64,000 nt of DNA, from positions 310,001-374,000 of the forward strand of contig CAVVZJ010000001.1 of the NCBI GenBank assembly GCA_963752755.1, given 5' to 3'. The notes beneath the pieces were generated by a model. The model searched no databases. It was not told the origin of the DNA and was given only the letters and a program-made list of their open reading frames with translations. Shown piece after piece: positions 57,282 to 64,000 of the stretch. How positions within the stretch are numbered: the stretch's first letter is position 1; every line of letters starts with the position of its first letter. Both the position numbers and the translations under genes were made by a program. Source of the DNA: CAVVZJ01 sp963752755 (GTDB lineage Bacteria > Planctomycetota > Planctomycetia > Isosphaerales > Isosphaeraceae).

Positions 57282-57878
57282 TCAGCGTCTCGGATCATCG
57301 GGGAGAGAATCCCGGTCGATCGAGAGCATGTTGGGTCCGAGATTGGAATAATCTCGGGTGCGGGACCAGGGCCACTCCTCAGGACGGAGGCAAAGGCCAC
57401 GTCTGACGGGATTGGCGTGGAGATAGTCGATCGTTTCCCAGATGTAGCGAGGGCTCCACAGGTTCCGATCGAAGCCGCCGCCGCGTTGCCAGAACCGGAA
57501 GGCGGATTTCCTGTTGGGTTGGAGGTCCGCCATGCGGGGCAGGAACTCCGGCGCGTGGCTCTGCACGAACCGAACCGCTCGCCTCGCTACGGGTTGCTTG
57601 ATCGAGGTCAGGATGGCGCCGAGATCGCAGGACTCGCCGGGAGGCCAGATCAGCAGATGGACGTGCTCCGGCATGAGCACGTAAGCCCAGAGATGGAAGC
57701 CATGCCGGAGTCGTGCCGCCTCGATCGACTCGATCGTCCATCGACGGGAACGGTCCTTCGACAGGAAGGGTTGCCTCCGGAAGCAGCAGAAGGTCAGGGC
57801 ATGCGCGTGCCCCGGTTCGTGGATGCGACGGCATCGCTTCCGATGGGCGGCCTTCGGTTCGTCGCCTCTTCGATTCAT
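57282..57878 (-). CDS. REP-associated tyrosine transposase (RAYT)
   Basis: A 198-residue Y1/HUH-type transposase of the RAYT family. The metal-binding HUH pair is HVH (72-74) in LMPEHVHLLIW; the family block FWQRGGGFDRNLWSPRYIWETIDYLHANPVRRGL and the PEEWPWSR tail are present. The nucleophilic Tyr is not certain: the expected spot could be Tyr145 or Tyr152, while GGGFDRN has Phe137 where some relatives have Tyr. RAYTs are single-copy domesticated transposases that mobilise REP palindromes, and such palindromes flank it on both sides here. The ATG at 57878 is used; upstream reading enters the first REP. Confidence 0.85.
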   Translation of the reverse strand: MNRRGDEPKAAHRKRCRRIHEPGHAHALTFCCFRRQPFLSKDRSRRWTIESIEAARLRHGFHLWAYVLMPEHVHLLIWPPGESCDLGAILTSIKQPVARRAVRFVQSHAPEFLPRMADLQPNRKSAFRFWQRGGGFDRNLWSPRYIWETIDYLHANPVRRGLCLRPEEWPWSRTRDYSNLGPNMLSIDRDSLPDDPRR

Positions 57879-57951
57879 GGCGACGATCCTATCGGGCGCG
57901 GACCTTGCAAGCAACACGCCTGCCCTTCTCCTCACGGCGATCCTCGCGTGG

Positions 57952-58618
57952 CATGCCCACGTCTTCGTGGGCATGTTCTGGACTCACCGGGCGAGCGTTA
58001 CACATGCCCACGAAGACGTGGGCATGCCACCCGGATTCGGGCATGCCACCCGTCCCGTCCCCTCGTATCGTCGGAGCGATCTTCGCGTGGCATGCCCACG
58101 TCTTCGTGGGCATGTTCGTGGCTCAGCGGACGGACGTTGCCCATGCCCACGAAGACGTGGGCATGCCACCCGGATTCGGGCATGCCACCCGTCCACCCAT
58201 CCCGTCCCCTCGTATCGTCGGAGCGTTCTTTGCGTGACATGCCTACGTCTTCGTGGGCATGTCGGGGCTCACCGGACAGGCGTTACACATGCCCACGAAG
58301 ACGTGGGCATGCCACCCAGATTTGAGCATGCCACCCGTTCACCCCGATTCGGGCATGCCACCCGTCCATGCGCTCCTGCTGCAATTCCAGGGCGCGGCGG
58401 TACCCGAGCCCGCGATGCTGGTCATGAGCAGCACGGCGGCCCTGATCGGCCTAGCCTGGTCCTGGCGCCGTCGCCAGGGCCGCCGCTTACCCGCGTGACA
58501 CCTCCACGGGACCGCCAAGGGTTGATTGCGAGTTGTGGCTGGATAGAATGCCCACGAAGACGTGGGCATGCTGGTGAGGCGAACGATCCACGAACATGCG
58601 CACGTCTTCGTGGGCATG
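57952..58618. repeat. Array of eight REP hairpins in four inverted pairs (BIME-like)
   Basis: The unit is CATGCCCACG, four bases, CGTGGGCATG: a perfect 10-bp stem. Positions are 57952-57975, 58003-58026, 58091-58114, 58142-58165, 58238-58261, 58288-58311, 58547-58570 and 58595-58618. The loop is TCTT and AAGA in turn for the first six, so REPs come in head-to-head pairs 48-51 bases apart; the last pair is inverted as a block. REPs 5, 7 and 8 each have one changed base. A second word, GGGCATGCCACCC, recurs between pairs. Confidence 0.92.
58364..58498 (+). pseudogene. Orphan PEP-CTERM sorting tail
   Basis: In frame, QFQGAAVPEPAMLVMSSTAALIGLAWSW and then RRRQGRR end at a stop: a VPEP box, one helix and a basic end, which is the PEP-CTERM exosortase signal. 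Upstream the frame is made only of REP sequence, so the body of the gene is missing. Probably a remnant cut by REP expansion. Confidence 0.6.
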
Positions 58619-58702
58619 TCACCCGGCCAAAGAGGAAGACCAGTGCCACCCGCCGAGATGGCAAACGACGTTTCGTATCGGGAGAGTTGAGGGTGACCAG
58701 CC

Positions 58703-59362
58703 ATGGCAAAGAAGACCAGGGCGACCCCGCCCAAAGTCGACAGGATCTACATGTTCTTTCTTTCCGTCCCGGCTTCGCTCCTCTACCTGGTCAGGCTCAC
58801 GTGGAATGATTCTCGGGGTGGCGATCAGCTTATGTGGGCGATATACAGCTACGTCGCCATGGGGCTTGCTTTCGGGCTCTTCCAGTCCCTCTTCAAGGTG
58901 AGACGACCTTACCTGACGGTGTTCCTCAGCACCACATTGGTACCTATTCTAGTGTACGTTTCAATATTTTTTATACTTCTGATTCAACAGATGCGGCTGT
59001 CTAGCCACATAGTCTTCGACCATTCCAGTTCATCGTCGATCCCCGTGGCTCCGCAGCCCTACGTCGAGCGTTACGAATGGGCTGGCGGCATGATGGTTTA
59101 CATGGTCGTTCTTTCCTTCCTGAGCATACCCTTCGGGATAATCGGCGTCGTGGGACGATTCCTGGGCGACCACCTGATCCCTCGCACGGTCGGCCTGCTG
59201 ATGTGGCTGAAGCCCTATGCCCTTGGTGGTGTCCCCGGCCCCACGCCTGCAGATTCTGGAGACGTCAAAGAAGTCAAAGTCGCCAGCATCTCGGCCAACG
59301 CTACCATCATCGTGGCGGTCGTCTCCGCGGTCGCGAGCACCCTTGTCGCCATCTTCAAGTGA
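58703..59362 (+). CDS. Hypothetical membrane protein
   Basis: A 219-residue protein with no recognised domain. Five hydrophobic segments: residues near 15-33, 43-62, 69-95 (TVFLSTTLVPILVYVSIFFILLI), 128-153 (MVVLSFLSIPFGIIGVVG) and a C-terminal one (ATIIVAVVSAVASTLVAIF). A Ser-rich loop follows segment 3. The codon mix between 58930 and 59010 is richer in A+T than its neighbours, suggesting a different origin. It starts right after the REP array. Confidence 0.55.
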   Translation: MAKKTRATPPKVDRIYMFFLSVPASLLYLVRLTWNDSRGGDQLMWAIYSYVAMGLAFGLFQSLFKVRRPYLTVFLSTTLVPILVYVSIFFILLIQQMRLSSHIVFDHSSSSSIPVAPQPYVERYEWAGGMMVYMVVLSFLSIPFGIIGVVGRFLGDHLIPRTVGLLMWLKPYALGGVPGPTPADSGDVKEVKVASISANATIIVAVVSAVASTLVAIFK

Positions 59363-59398
59363 GCTGCGGCCGTCATCGTTACCGGAGGCGAGGCGGGC

Positions 59399-59434
59399 GG
59401 ACGGGTGGCCGGGATATGCGTCGGCCACCCGTCC
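59399..59434. terminator. Bidirectional terminator candidate
   Basis: A perfect 13-bp stem (GGACGGGTGGCCG) with a ten-base loop between the convergent membrane-protein and nrdJ genes. On the plus strand it is followed by a few A, not T. Confidence 0.5.
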
Positions 59435-59453
59435 AGTAGGAGCTAAAAACAAC

Positions 59454-62400
59454 TCAAGAGCACCCCATCGAGTTCCCACAGTTGAAGCACCGATAGCACG
59501 TCCCGCATCGCACCGTCAGGGCCCCGCAGTTGTCGCAGGCGGGGGCGTCGGACTGGAAGCGGGCGAACTGGGCTTGCTGGACTTCGAGGCTGGAGAAGCC
59601 GGCGGAGGGGGGAGGGGGGGACGAGGTCTCGATCTGGTCGAGGTCGGCGGCGGTGGCCTTGCGGTGGCCGTTGACCTTCAACGTGGGGGCGGAAGCGGGG
59701 GGAGACTCCAGGGCGGGGGTCGTGGGGACCTCCAGGGCGGGGGTCGTGGGGGCGTCGCCGCGGTGGGGGGTGTTGGCGGCGCGGTAGCCGGGGACGAACT
59801 GGATGCCGAGCCAGCGGAAGATGTAGTCGGTGATGCTCTTGGCGATCGGGATGTCCGGGTTCTTCGTGAAGCCGGCCGGCTCGAAGCGGCTGTGGGCAAA
59901 CTTGTTGACGAAGACGTCCAGCGGCACGCCGTATTGCAGGCCCATCGACACCAACGTGCCGACGACGTCCATCAGGCCGCCGACCGTCGAGCCTTCCTTG
60001 GCCATCGTGATGAACAGCTCGCCGGGGCGGCCGTCCTCGAAGAAGCCGACCGTGAGGTAGCCCTCGTGACCCTGGATGTCGAACTTGTGGGTGATGCTGT
60101 GGCGGGTGTCGGGCAGACGCTCGCGGCGGGGCTGGGGTCGAGCGGGGGCCGGGGCCGGGGCGGCTGAGGGTGAGGGCGTCGGCTCGACCGCGATGGCCGG
60201 GGCTGGCGCGGGGGACTCCTCGGCGACGGGGGCGGGCAGGGGGGAGGCGGCTTCGAGCCTGTCCTTCTCGCGGGACTCGTCGCTCTTGGTGTTCACCGGC
60301 TGGCTCTCCTTGGAGCCGTCGCGGTAGATGGCCAACGCCTTGAGGCCGAGCTTCCAGCCTTCGAGGTAGGCCTCGCGGATGTCGGCGACGGTGGCCTCGC
60401 GGGGCATGTTGACCGTCTTGGAGATGGCGCCGGAGAGGAAGGGCTGGGCGGCGGCCATCATCTTGACGTGGCCTTCCCAGTGGATCGAACGGCCTCCTTG
60501 CGGGGGCGGGAAGGCGCAGTCGAAGACGGAGAGGTCGTCGTCCTTGAGGCCGGGGGCGCCTTCGATGGTGTCGTTGGCGTCGATGTGGTCGAGGATGCCG
60601 CGGATCGTGGGGTCGTCGTAGCCGAGGGTGCGGAGGGCCATCGGGACGGTCCGGTTGACGATCTTGAGCATGCCGCCGCCGGCGAGGCTCTTGTACTTGA
60701 CCAGGGCGATGTCGGGCTCGATGCCGGTGGTGTCGCAGTCCATCATGAAGGCGATCGTGCCGGTGGGGGCGATGACCGTCACCTGGCTGTTGCGGTAGCC
60801 GTGCTCGCGGCCGGAGGAAACGCAATCGTCCCAGATCTGACGGGCGGAGGCGTGGAGGTCGTCGGGGCAGGAGGGGTCGATCGCCGCGACGGCGTCGCGG
60901 TGCATCTCCATCACGCGGAGCATCGGCTCGCGGTTGACGGCGAAGCCGTCGAAGGGGCCGAGGTGGGCGGCGTGCTCGGAGCTGGTCAGGTACGCCTGGC
61001 CGTGCATGATCGCCGTGATCGCGCCGGCGGTGGCGCGGCCCTCGGGACTGTCGTAGGGGAAGCCGGAGGCCATCAAAAGGGCGCCGAGGTTGGCGTAGCC
61101 GAGGCCGAGCGGGCGGAACTTGTGGCTGTTGGCGGCGATCTTGGCGGTCGGGTAGCTGCCGTGATCGACGAGGATCTCCTGCGCCGTGATGAAGACCCGG
61201 CAGGCGGCACGGAAGCGCTCGACGTCGAACGTGCCGTCGTCCTTGCGGAACTTCATCAGGTTGATCGAGGCGAGGTTGCAGGCACTATCATCGAGGAACA
61301 TGTACTCGGAACAGGGGTTCGACGAGTTGATCGGCGCGGTGTTGGGGCAGGTGTGCCAGCGCTGGATGGTGTCCTCGTACTGGAGACCGGGGTCGCCGCA
61401 GAGCCAGGTGCCTTCGGCGATCTTGTCGAGGAGAAGGCGGGCCTTGTGGGTGGTCAGGGGGCGGCCGGTGGTGACGGCGTGGGTGGTCCAGTCGTCGTCG
61501 TGCTGGGCGGCGCGGAGGAAGGCGTCGGTGGCGCGGACGGAGAGGTTGGCGTTCTGGAACATCACCGACGAGTAGGCCTCGCCGTTGAAGTTGGCCTCGT
61601 AGCCGGAGCGGATGAGGGCCTGGGCCTTCTTCTCCTCCCTGGTCTTGCACTCGATGAATTCGAGAATGTCGGGGTGGCGGACCTTCAAGGTCTGCATCTT
61701 GGCGGCGCGGCGGGTCTTGCCGCCACTCTTCACGACGCTGGCGATGGCGTCATAGACCCGCATGAAGCTGACCGGGCCGCTCGGTCGGCCGCCGCCGGAG
61801 AGCTTCTCGCGGGAGCTGCGGAGGGTAGACAGGTCGGTGCCGGTGCCGCTGCCGAACTTGAAGAGCATCGCCTCGGAGCGGGCCAGCTCCATGATGCTTT
61901 CCATGTCGTCGGCGACGCTCTGGATGAAGCAGGCCGAGCCCTGGGGGTACTTGTAGGCGCTCTCGGCGCGCTGGACGGTGCGGGTTTCCTCGTCCCATCG
62001 CCAGTTGTTGGCCGGTCCCTCGATGCCGTAGCGGTGGTAGAGGCCGACGTTGAACCAGACGGGGGAGTTGAACGAGCCGTACTGGTGGAGGCAGAGCGAG
62101 GTCAGCTCGTCGTAGAAGTGGTCGGCATCGGCCTCGGTGGCGAAGTAGCCGTCCTCGCGGCCCCAGTCGGAGATGGTCCGGGTGACACGGTCGATGAGCT
62201 GGCGGACGCTCGCCTCGCGCTCGGGGGTGTTCACCTCGCCGTAGAAGTACTTGCTCACCACGACGTTTGTGGCGAGCTGGCTCCAGCCCTTGGGGATCTC
62301 GCAGTCGGTCTGCTCGAAGATGACCCGGCCCCGCTCGTCCTTGATGGCGGCCGTCCGGAGGTCCCACTCGACCTGGTCGAACGGGCTGACTCCCTCGGTG

Positions 62401-62492
62401 CTGAAGACCCGGGGCACCACCATCCCCGTCTGCTTGCCACCGGCCCGCGCGTCCTGGGTCCCCGTCGTGGTCCGATCGCCAACCGTTGCCAT
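59454..62492 (-). CDS. nrdJ: Adenosylcobalamin-dependent ribonucleoside-diphosphate reductase (class II)
   Basis: A 1012-residue class II RNR that makes deoxyribonucleotides with B12 and independent of O2. The catalytic domain runs to about residue 720: QGSACFIQS with one reducing Cys, FGSGTGTDLSTLRSS, NSSNPCSEYMFLDDSACNLASINL with the radical Cys and partner, and PTGTIAFMMDCDTTGIEPD. A Pro/Ala-rich linker is followed by the TSCPD domain (KEGSTVGGLMDVVGTLVSMGLQYGV) and a C-terminal zinc ribbon (CDNCGALTVRCGTCYRCFNCGNSMGC). This large form is usual in planctomycetes. No cobalamin riboswitch was recognised upstream. One unbroken frame. Confidence 0.95.
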   Translation of the reverse strand: MATVGDRTTTGTQDARAGGKQTGMVVPRVFSTEGVSPFDQVEWDLRTAAIKDERGRVIFEQTDCEIPKGWSQLATNVVVSKYFYGEVNTPEREASVRQLIDRVTRTISDWGREDGYFATEADADHFYDELTSLCLHQYGSFNSPVWFNVGLYHRYGIEGPANNWRWDEETRTVQRAESAYKYPQGSACFIQSVADDMESIMELARSEAMLFKFGSGTGTDLSTLRSSREKLSGGGRPSGPVSFMRVYDAIASVVKSGGKTRRAAKMQTLKVRHPDILEFIECKTREEKKAQALIRSGYEANFNGEAYSSVMFQNANLSVRATDAFLRAAQHDDDWTTHAVTTGRPLTTHKARLLLDKIAEGTWLCGDPGLQYEDTIQRWHTCPNTAPINSSNPCSEYMFLDDSACNLASINLMKFRKDDGTFDVERFRAACRVFITAQEILVDHGSYPTAKIAANSHKFRPLGLGYANLGALLMASGFPYDSPEGRATAGAITAIMHGQAYLTSSEHAAHLGPFDGFAVNREPMLRVMEMHRDAVAAIDPSCPDDLHASARQIWDDCVSSGREHGYRNSQVTVIAPTGTIAFMMDCDTTGIEPDIALVKYKSLAGGGMLKIVNRTVPMALRTLGYDDPTIRGILDHIDANDTIEGAPGLKDDDLSVFDCAFPPPQGGRSIHWEGHVKMMAAAQPFLSGAISKTVNMPREATVADIREAYLEGWKLGLKALAIYRDGSKESQPVNTKSDESREKDRLEAASPLPAPVAEESPAPAPAIAVEPTPSPSAAPAPAPARPQPRRERLPDTRHSITHKFDIQGHEGYLTVGFFEDGRPGELFITMAKEGSTVGGLMDVVGTLVSMGLQYGVPLDVFVNKFAHSRFEPAGFTKNPDIPIAKSITDYIFRWLGIQFVPGYRAANTPHRGDAPTTPALEVPTTPALESPPASAPTLKVNGHRKATAADLDQIETSSPPPPSAGFSSLEVQQAQFARFQSDAPACDNCGALTVRCGTCYRCFNCGNSMGCS

Positions 62493-62956
62493 TGGGCGCT
62501 CTCCGGTTTCCTTTATTGATGATTCATCTGCGTGTTGTGCCAGCCGAGGTTGAGCAAGTCAAGCAGAAAACTGGCCAAACGTTCAGAACGTGGCCTTTGT
62601 TCATTATCGGCTTGCTTGGCCCGCGGGATCACGCCCATAGGCTGGCGCCTGCGATGGGAATGCCGAACGGTGGCCCGCTGCGGTGCCGCATCGCGGGCGT
62701 CTGATGGGGCGTGGAAAATCGCGCTGTTGACGCAGTCTAAATTTAAATGGAGATGCGGCGTTGGCTAGCGAGAATATCAAATTGGGGTAAAGGGACGGAT
62801 GGGACGTGCCGCTTGGTCCAGAATTTGCGCGCATGAGACTCTCGCCAGCGCCGTCGGTTTCTCGGGTGGTGATGGCCGGGAATGAAAAACGCCCGCCGTC
62901 CGAGGAGGGGACGAGGGCGTTGGGAAGGATCGGAACCTTGGGCGGCGGACTGGAGT
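62493..62956. other. Leader/intergenic DNA between rplU and nrdJ
   Basis: 464 bases. It contains the rplU terminator, an A/T-rich palindromic patch near 62740 and the leader of nrdJ. No rpmA gene is here, although L27 often follows L21. No conserved riboswitch core or NrdR box was recognised. Confidence 0.5.
62885..62922 (-). terminator. Rho-independent terminator of rplU
   Basis: On the minus strand AACGCCC pairs with GGGCGTT, with a second CGTCC/GGACG pairing inside, followed by a short T run. It lies 35 bases beyond the rplU stop. Confidence 0.75.
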
Positions 62957-63271
62957 TCAACCGGCGTTCACGGAGACGATCTGGACGTTCGTGAACGGCT
63001 GGCGATGTCCGCGACGCTTGCGGTAACCCTTGCGGCGGCGGAACTTCTGGATGATGATCTTCTTGGCGCGGTAGGTCTGGAGGATCTTGGCCACCACCCG
63101 GGCGCCCTCGACATGGGGGGCGCCGATGGTGGGGGCGCCGTCGCCAGCGAGCAGGAGGACCTTGTCGAAGACGACCTCGGTGCCGGGGTCGCCATCGTGA
63201 CGGTCGATGCGGACCACGTCGCCTTCCTGGACGCGGAACTGGTGGCTGCCGTTTTCGAAGATGGCGTACAT
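62957..63271 (-). CDS. rplU: 50S ribosomal protein L21
   Basis: A 104-residue ribosomal protein with the L21 pattern MYAIFENGSHQFRVQEGDVVRID, VFDKVLLLAGDG, GARVVAKILQTYRAKKIIIQKFRRRKGYRKRRGHRQPFTNVQI. It binds 23S rRNA in the large subunit. The start at 63271 gives the normal length. A TATAAT at 63428-63423 on the minus strand is a likely -10, leaving a leader of about 145 nt that could hold control. L27 (rpmA), its usual partner, is not next to it. Confidence 0.95.
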   Translation of the reverse strand: MYAIFENGSHQFRVQEGDVVRIDRHDGDPGTEVVFDKVLLLAGDGAPTIGAPHVEGARVVAKILQTYRAKKIIIQKFRRRKGYRKRRGHRQPFTNVQIVSVNAG

Positions 63272-63422
63272 CGGGATTTTCACGTCTCTCCGCCCCGCGA
63301 CGCCTGGCCCGCCGTGGTTGGCGAGGCGCGGTTCGGATTCGTCGGGGCTTCGGTTCACGCCGGTGGCCGGGATCGGGAACCTTCCCGATGCTTTGGGGCC
63401 GGGTTTCCTGGCGAAAAGGCGG

Positions 63423-63428
63423 ATTATA
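63423..63428 (-). promoter_or_regulatory. -10 element of rplU
   Basis: A perfect TATAAT on the minus strand about 152 bases before the start codon; the -35 is poor. Confidence 0.5.
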
Positions 63429-63650
63429 CCGGAGAACGAACCGCCGGGCCAGAGGCCTTTCCCGAAGCTCGCAGCGTGGTTGCCAGATCTGGCGGGGATG
63501 AAGAACGCGAGGCGTCGCGACTCCCAGGCCGCGACGCCGGCACGGGGTTCGCGGCGATTCCGAGAGACCCGGTTGGTGTCCCGGGTCGCGGGGCGTCGAT
63601 GACGGTGGGCCGACATCGGGAAAACCGCCCCGAGGCGTCGGGGTGGGGCC

Positions 63651-63680
63651 TTGACCAAAACGACCGGACCGGGTTAGTCT
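63651..63680 (+). promoter_or_regulatory. Promoter of hpf
   Basis: TTGACC (63651-63656), 18-base spacer, TAGTCT (63675-63680), about 60 bases before the GTG. Confidence 0.45.
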
Positions 63681-63742
63681 TTGTAGGCGCTTGGGTCAAA
63701 TCACCCGGGCCGGCGTAGGAGAGCAAGACAAGGAGCGGACGG

Positions 63743-64000
63743 GTGCATATCGAGATCACGACCCGCCACGGCAGTCTGGAGCCCGAGCAGCAGGACTACC
63801 TCAACGAGAAGGCCCAGAAACTGCTCAAATACTTCGGCCGGCTGATGGCGATCGAGGTGGAGGTCGACAAGCGCAAGAACGACTGGCTGGCGGAGATCTT
63901 CGTCTCGGCCGAGCACAAACACGACATTGTGGCCCGCGAGACGGCCGAGACCGTCGAGGCGGCGATGGACCGGTGTGTGCACAAGGTCGAGCAGCAACTT
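63743..64000 (+). CDS. hpf: Ribosome hibernation-promoting factor (HPF/RaiA family), N-terminal part
   Basis: The first 86 codons of a ribosome-binding stasis factor, cut by the window end. HIEITTRHGSLEPEQQDYLNEKAQKLLKYFGRLMAIEVEVDKRKNDWLAEIFVSAEHK and ETAETVEAAMDRCVHKVEQQL give the beta-alpha-beta-beta-beta-alpha fold with the basic patch that occupies the tRNA sites. It silences ribosomes in starvation. The GTG at 63743 is preceded by AAGGAG at seven bases. Whether it is the long or short form cannot be seen. Confidence 0.85.
   Translation, partial: MHIEITTRHGSLEPEQQDYLNEKAQKLLKYFGRLMAIEVEVDKRKNDWLAEIFVSAEHKHDIVARETAETVEAAMDRCVHKVEQQL

Larger units (their letters stand above)
63272..63742. 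other. Divergent gap between rplU and hpf
   Basis: 471 bases with both promoters: TATAAT for rplU (63428-63423) and TTGACC/TAGTCT for hpf. Nothing else is seen. Confidence 0.5.

Noticed and set aside
57952..58618. Possible CRISPR array
   Set aside because: Repeats are short perfect hairpins in alternating orientation with spacers that resemble each other, no cas genes are near, and a RAYT gene adjoins: this is a REP array.
62493..62956. Cobalamin riboswitch upstream of nrdJ
   Set aside because: A B12-dependent enzyme makes it plausible, but the conserved B12 box and core strings were not found by eye. A covariance search would decide.

Overview
The window looks like a chromosome segment of a high-GC planctomycete, most plausibly Isosphaeraceae-like. 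The basis is the gene set: a DUF1559 protein with a pilin-type N-terminus, a DUF1501 protein, two sulfatase-family proteins, several Uma2 (DUF820) genes, an ECF sigma factor overlapping a Ser/Thr kinase-TPR gene, DUF3500, DUF4432, a class II (B12) ribonucleotide reductase, and secreted repeat-rich small proteins. Taxonomy is inferred from gene families, not from a marker search.

Layout. 1-5.9 kb: start of a TrkH-type transporter, an acyltransferase, a Uma2 gene, a sulfatase-fold protein that has lost its catalytic residues, a Pro/Glu-rich lipoprotein and a cyclic-nucleotide-binding protein. 6-10 kb: two FHA proteins, an HpnA-like epimerase and a second Uma2 gene, separated by a 179-bp element with perfect 29-bp inverted ends. 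10-24 kb: three GT39/ArnT-like membrane proteins, altronate dehydratase, a sorbosone-type dehydrogenase, glycerol kinase, two tandem paralogous membrane proteins, an SGNH hydrolase-CBM9 fusion and a Uma2 pseudogene. 23.4-28.5 kb: regulators (group 2 sigma factor, ECF sigma factor, kinase-TPR). 29-35 kb: a PSP1 protein, a metal P-type ATPase and a quinol NO reductase. 35.0-36.7 kb: a retron (promoter, msr-msd RNA, reverse transcriptase). 37-54 kb: amidase, DUF4432, DUF3500, thioredoxin-PDZ protein, membrane SGNH protein, Cys-rich metal-binding-like protein, desaturase, an intact sulfatase, DUF1328, DUF1501, GDPD and a Kelch protein. 54-59 kb: DUF1559 with its lipoprotein, then a REPtron (RAYT transposase plus eight REP hairpins). 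59-64 kb: housekeeping genes nrdJ, rplU and hpf.

The most notable system is the retron at 35.07-36.65 kb. A TTGACA-N17-TACCGT promoter points at a 185-nt structured region whose two ends (19 nt each) pair at 18 of 19 positions counting one G-U. The left arm is followed by AGC, as expected for the branching guanosine, and the right arm abuts the ATG of a retron-type reverse transcriptase with YADD. The second mobile system is the RAYT/REP array at 57.2-58.6 kb. At least three further families of non-coding repeat are present.

About one third of the genes are split over two or three reading frames. At least two breaks can be pinned to a single missing base (a C run in the NO reductase, and one unit of an internal repeat in the lipoprotein). 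Much of this is therefore probably assembly or sequencing error rather than decay, although the kinase and the Uma2 copies may be true pseudogenes. Coordinates for split genes give the whole span of homology.
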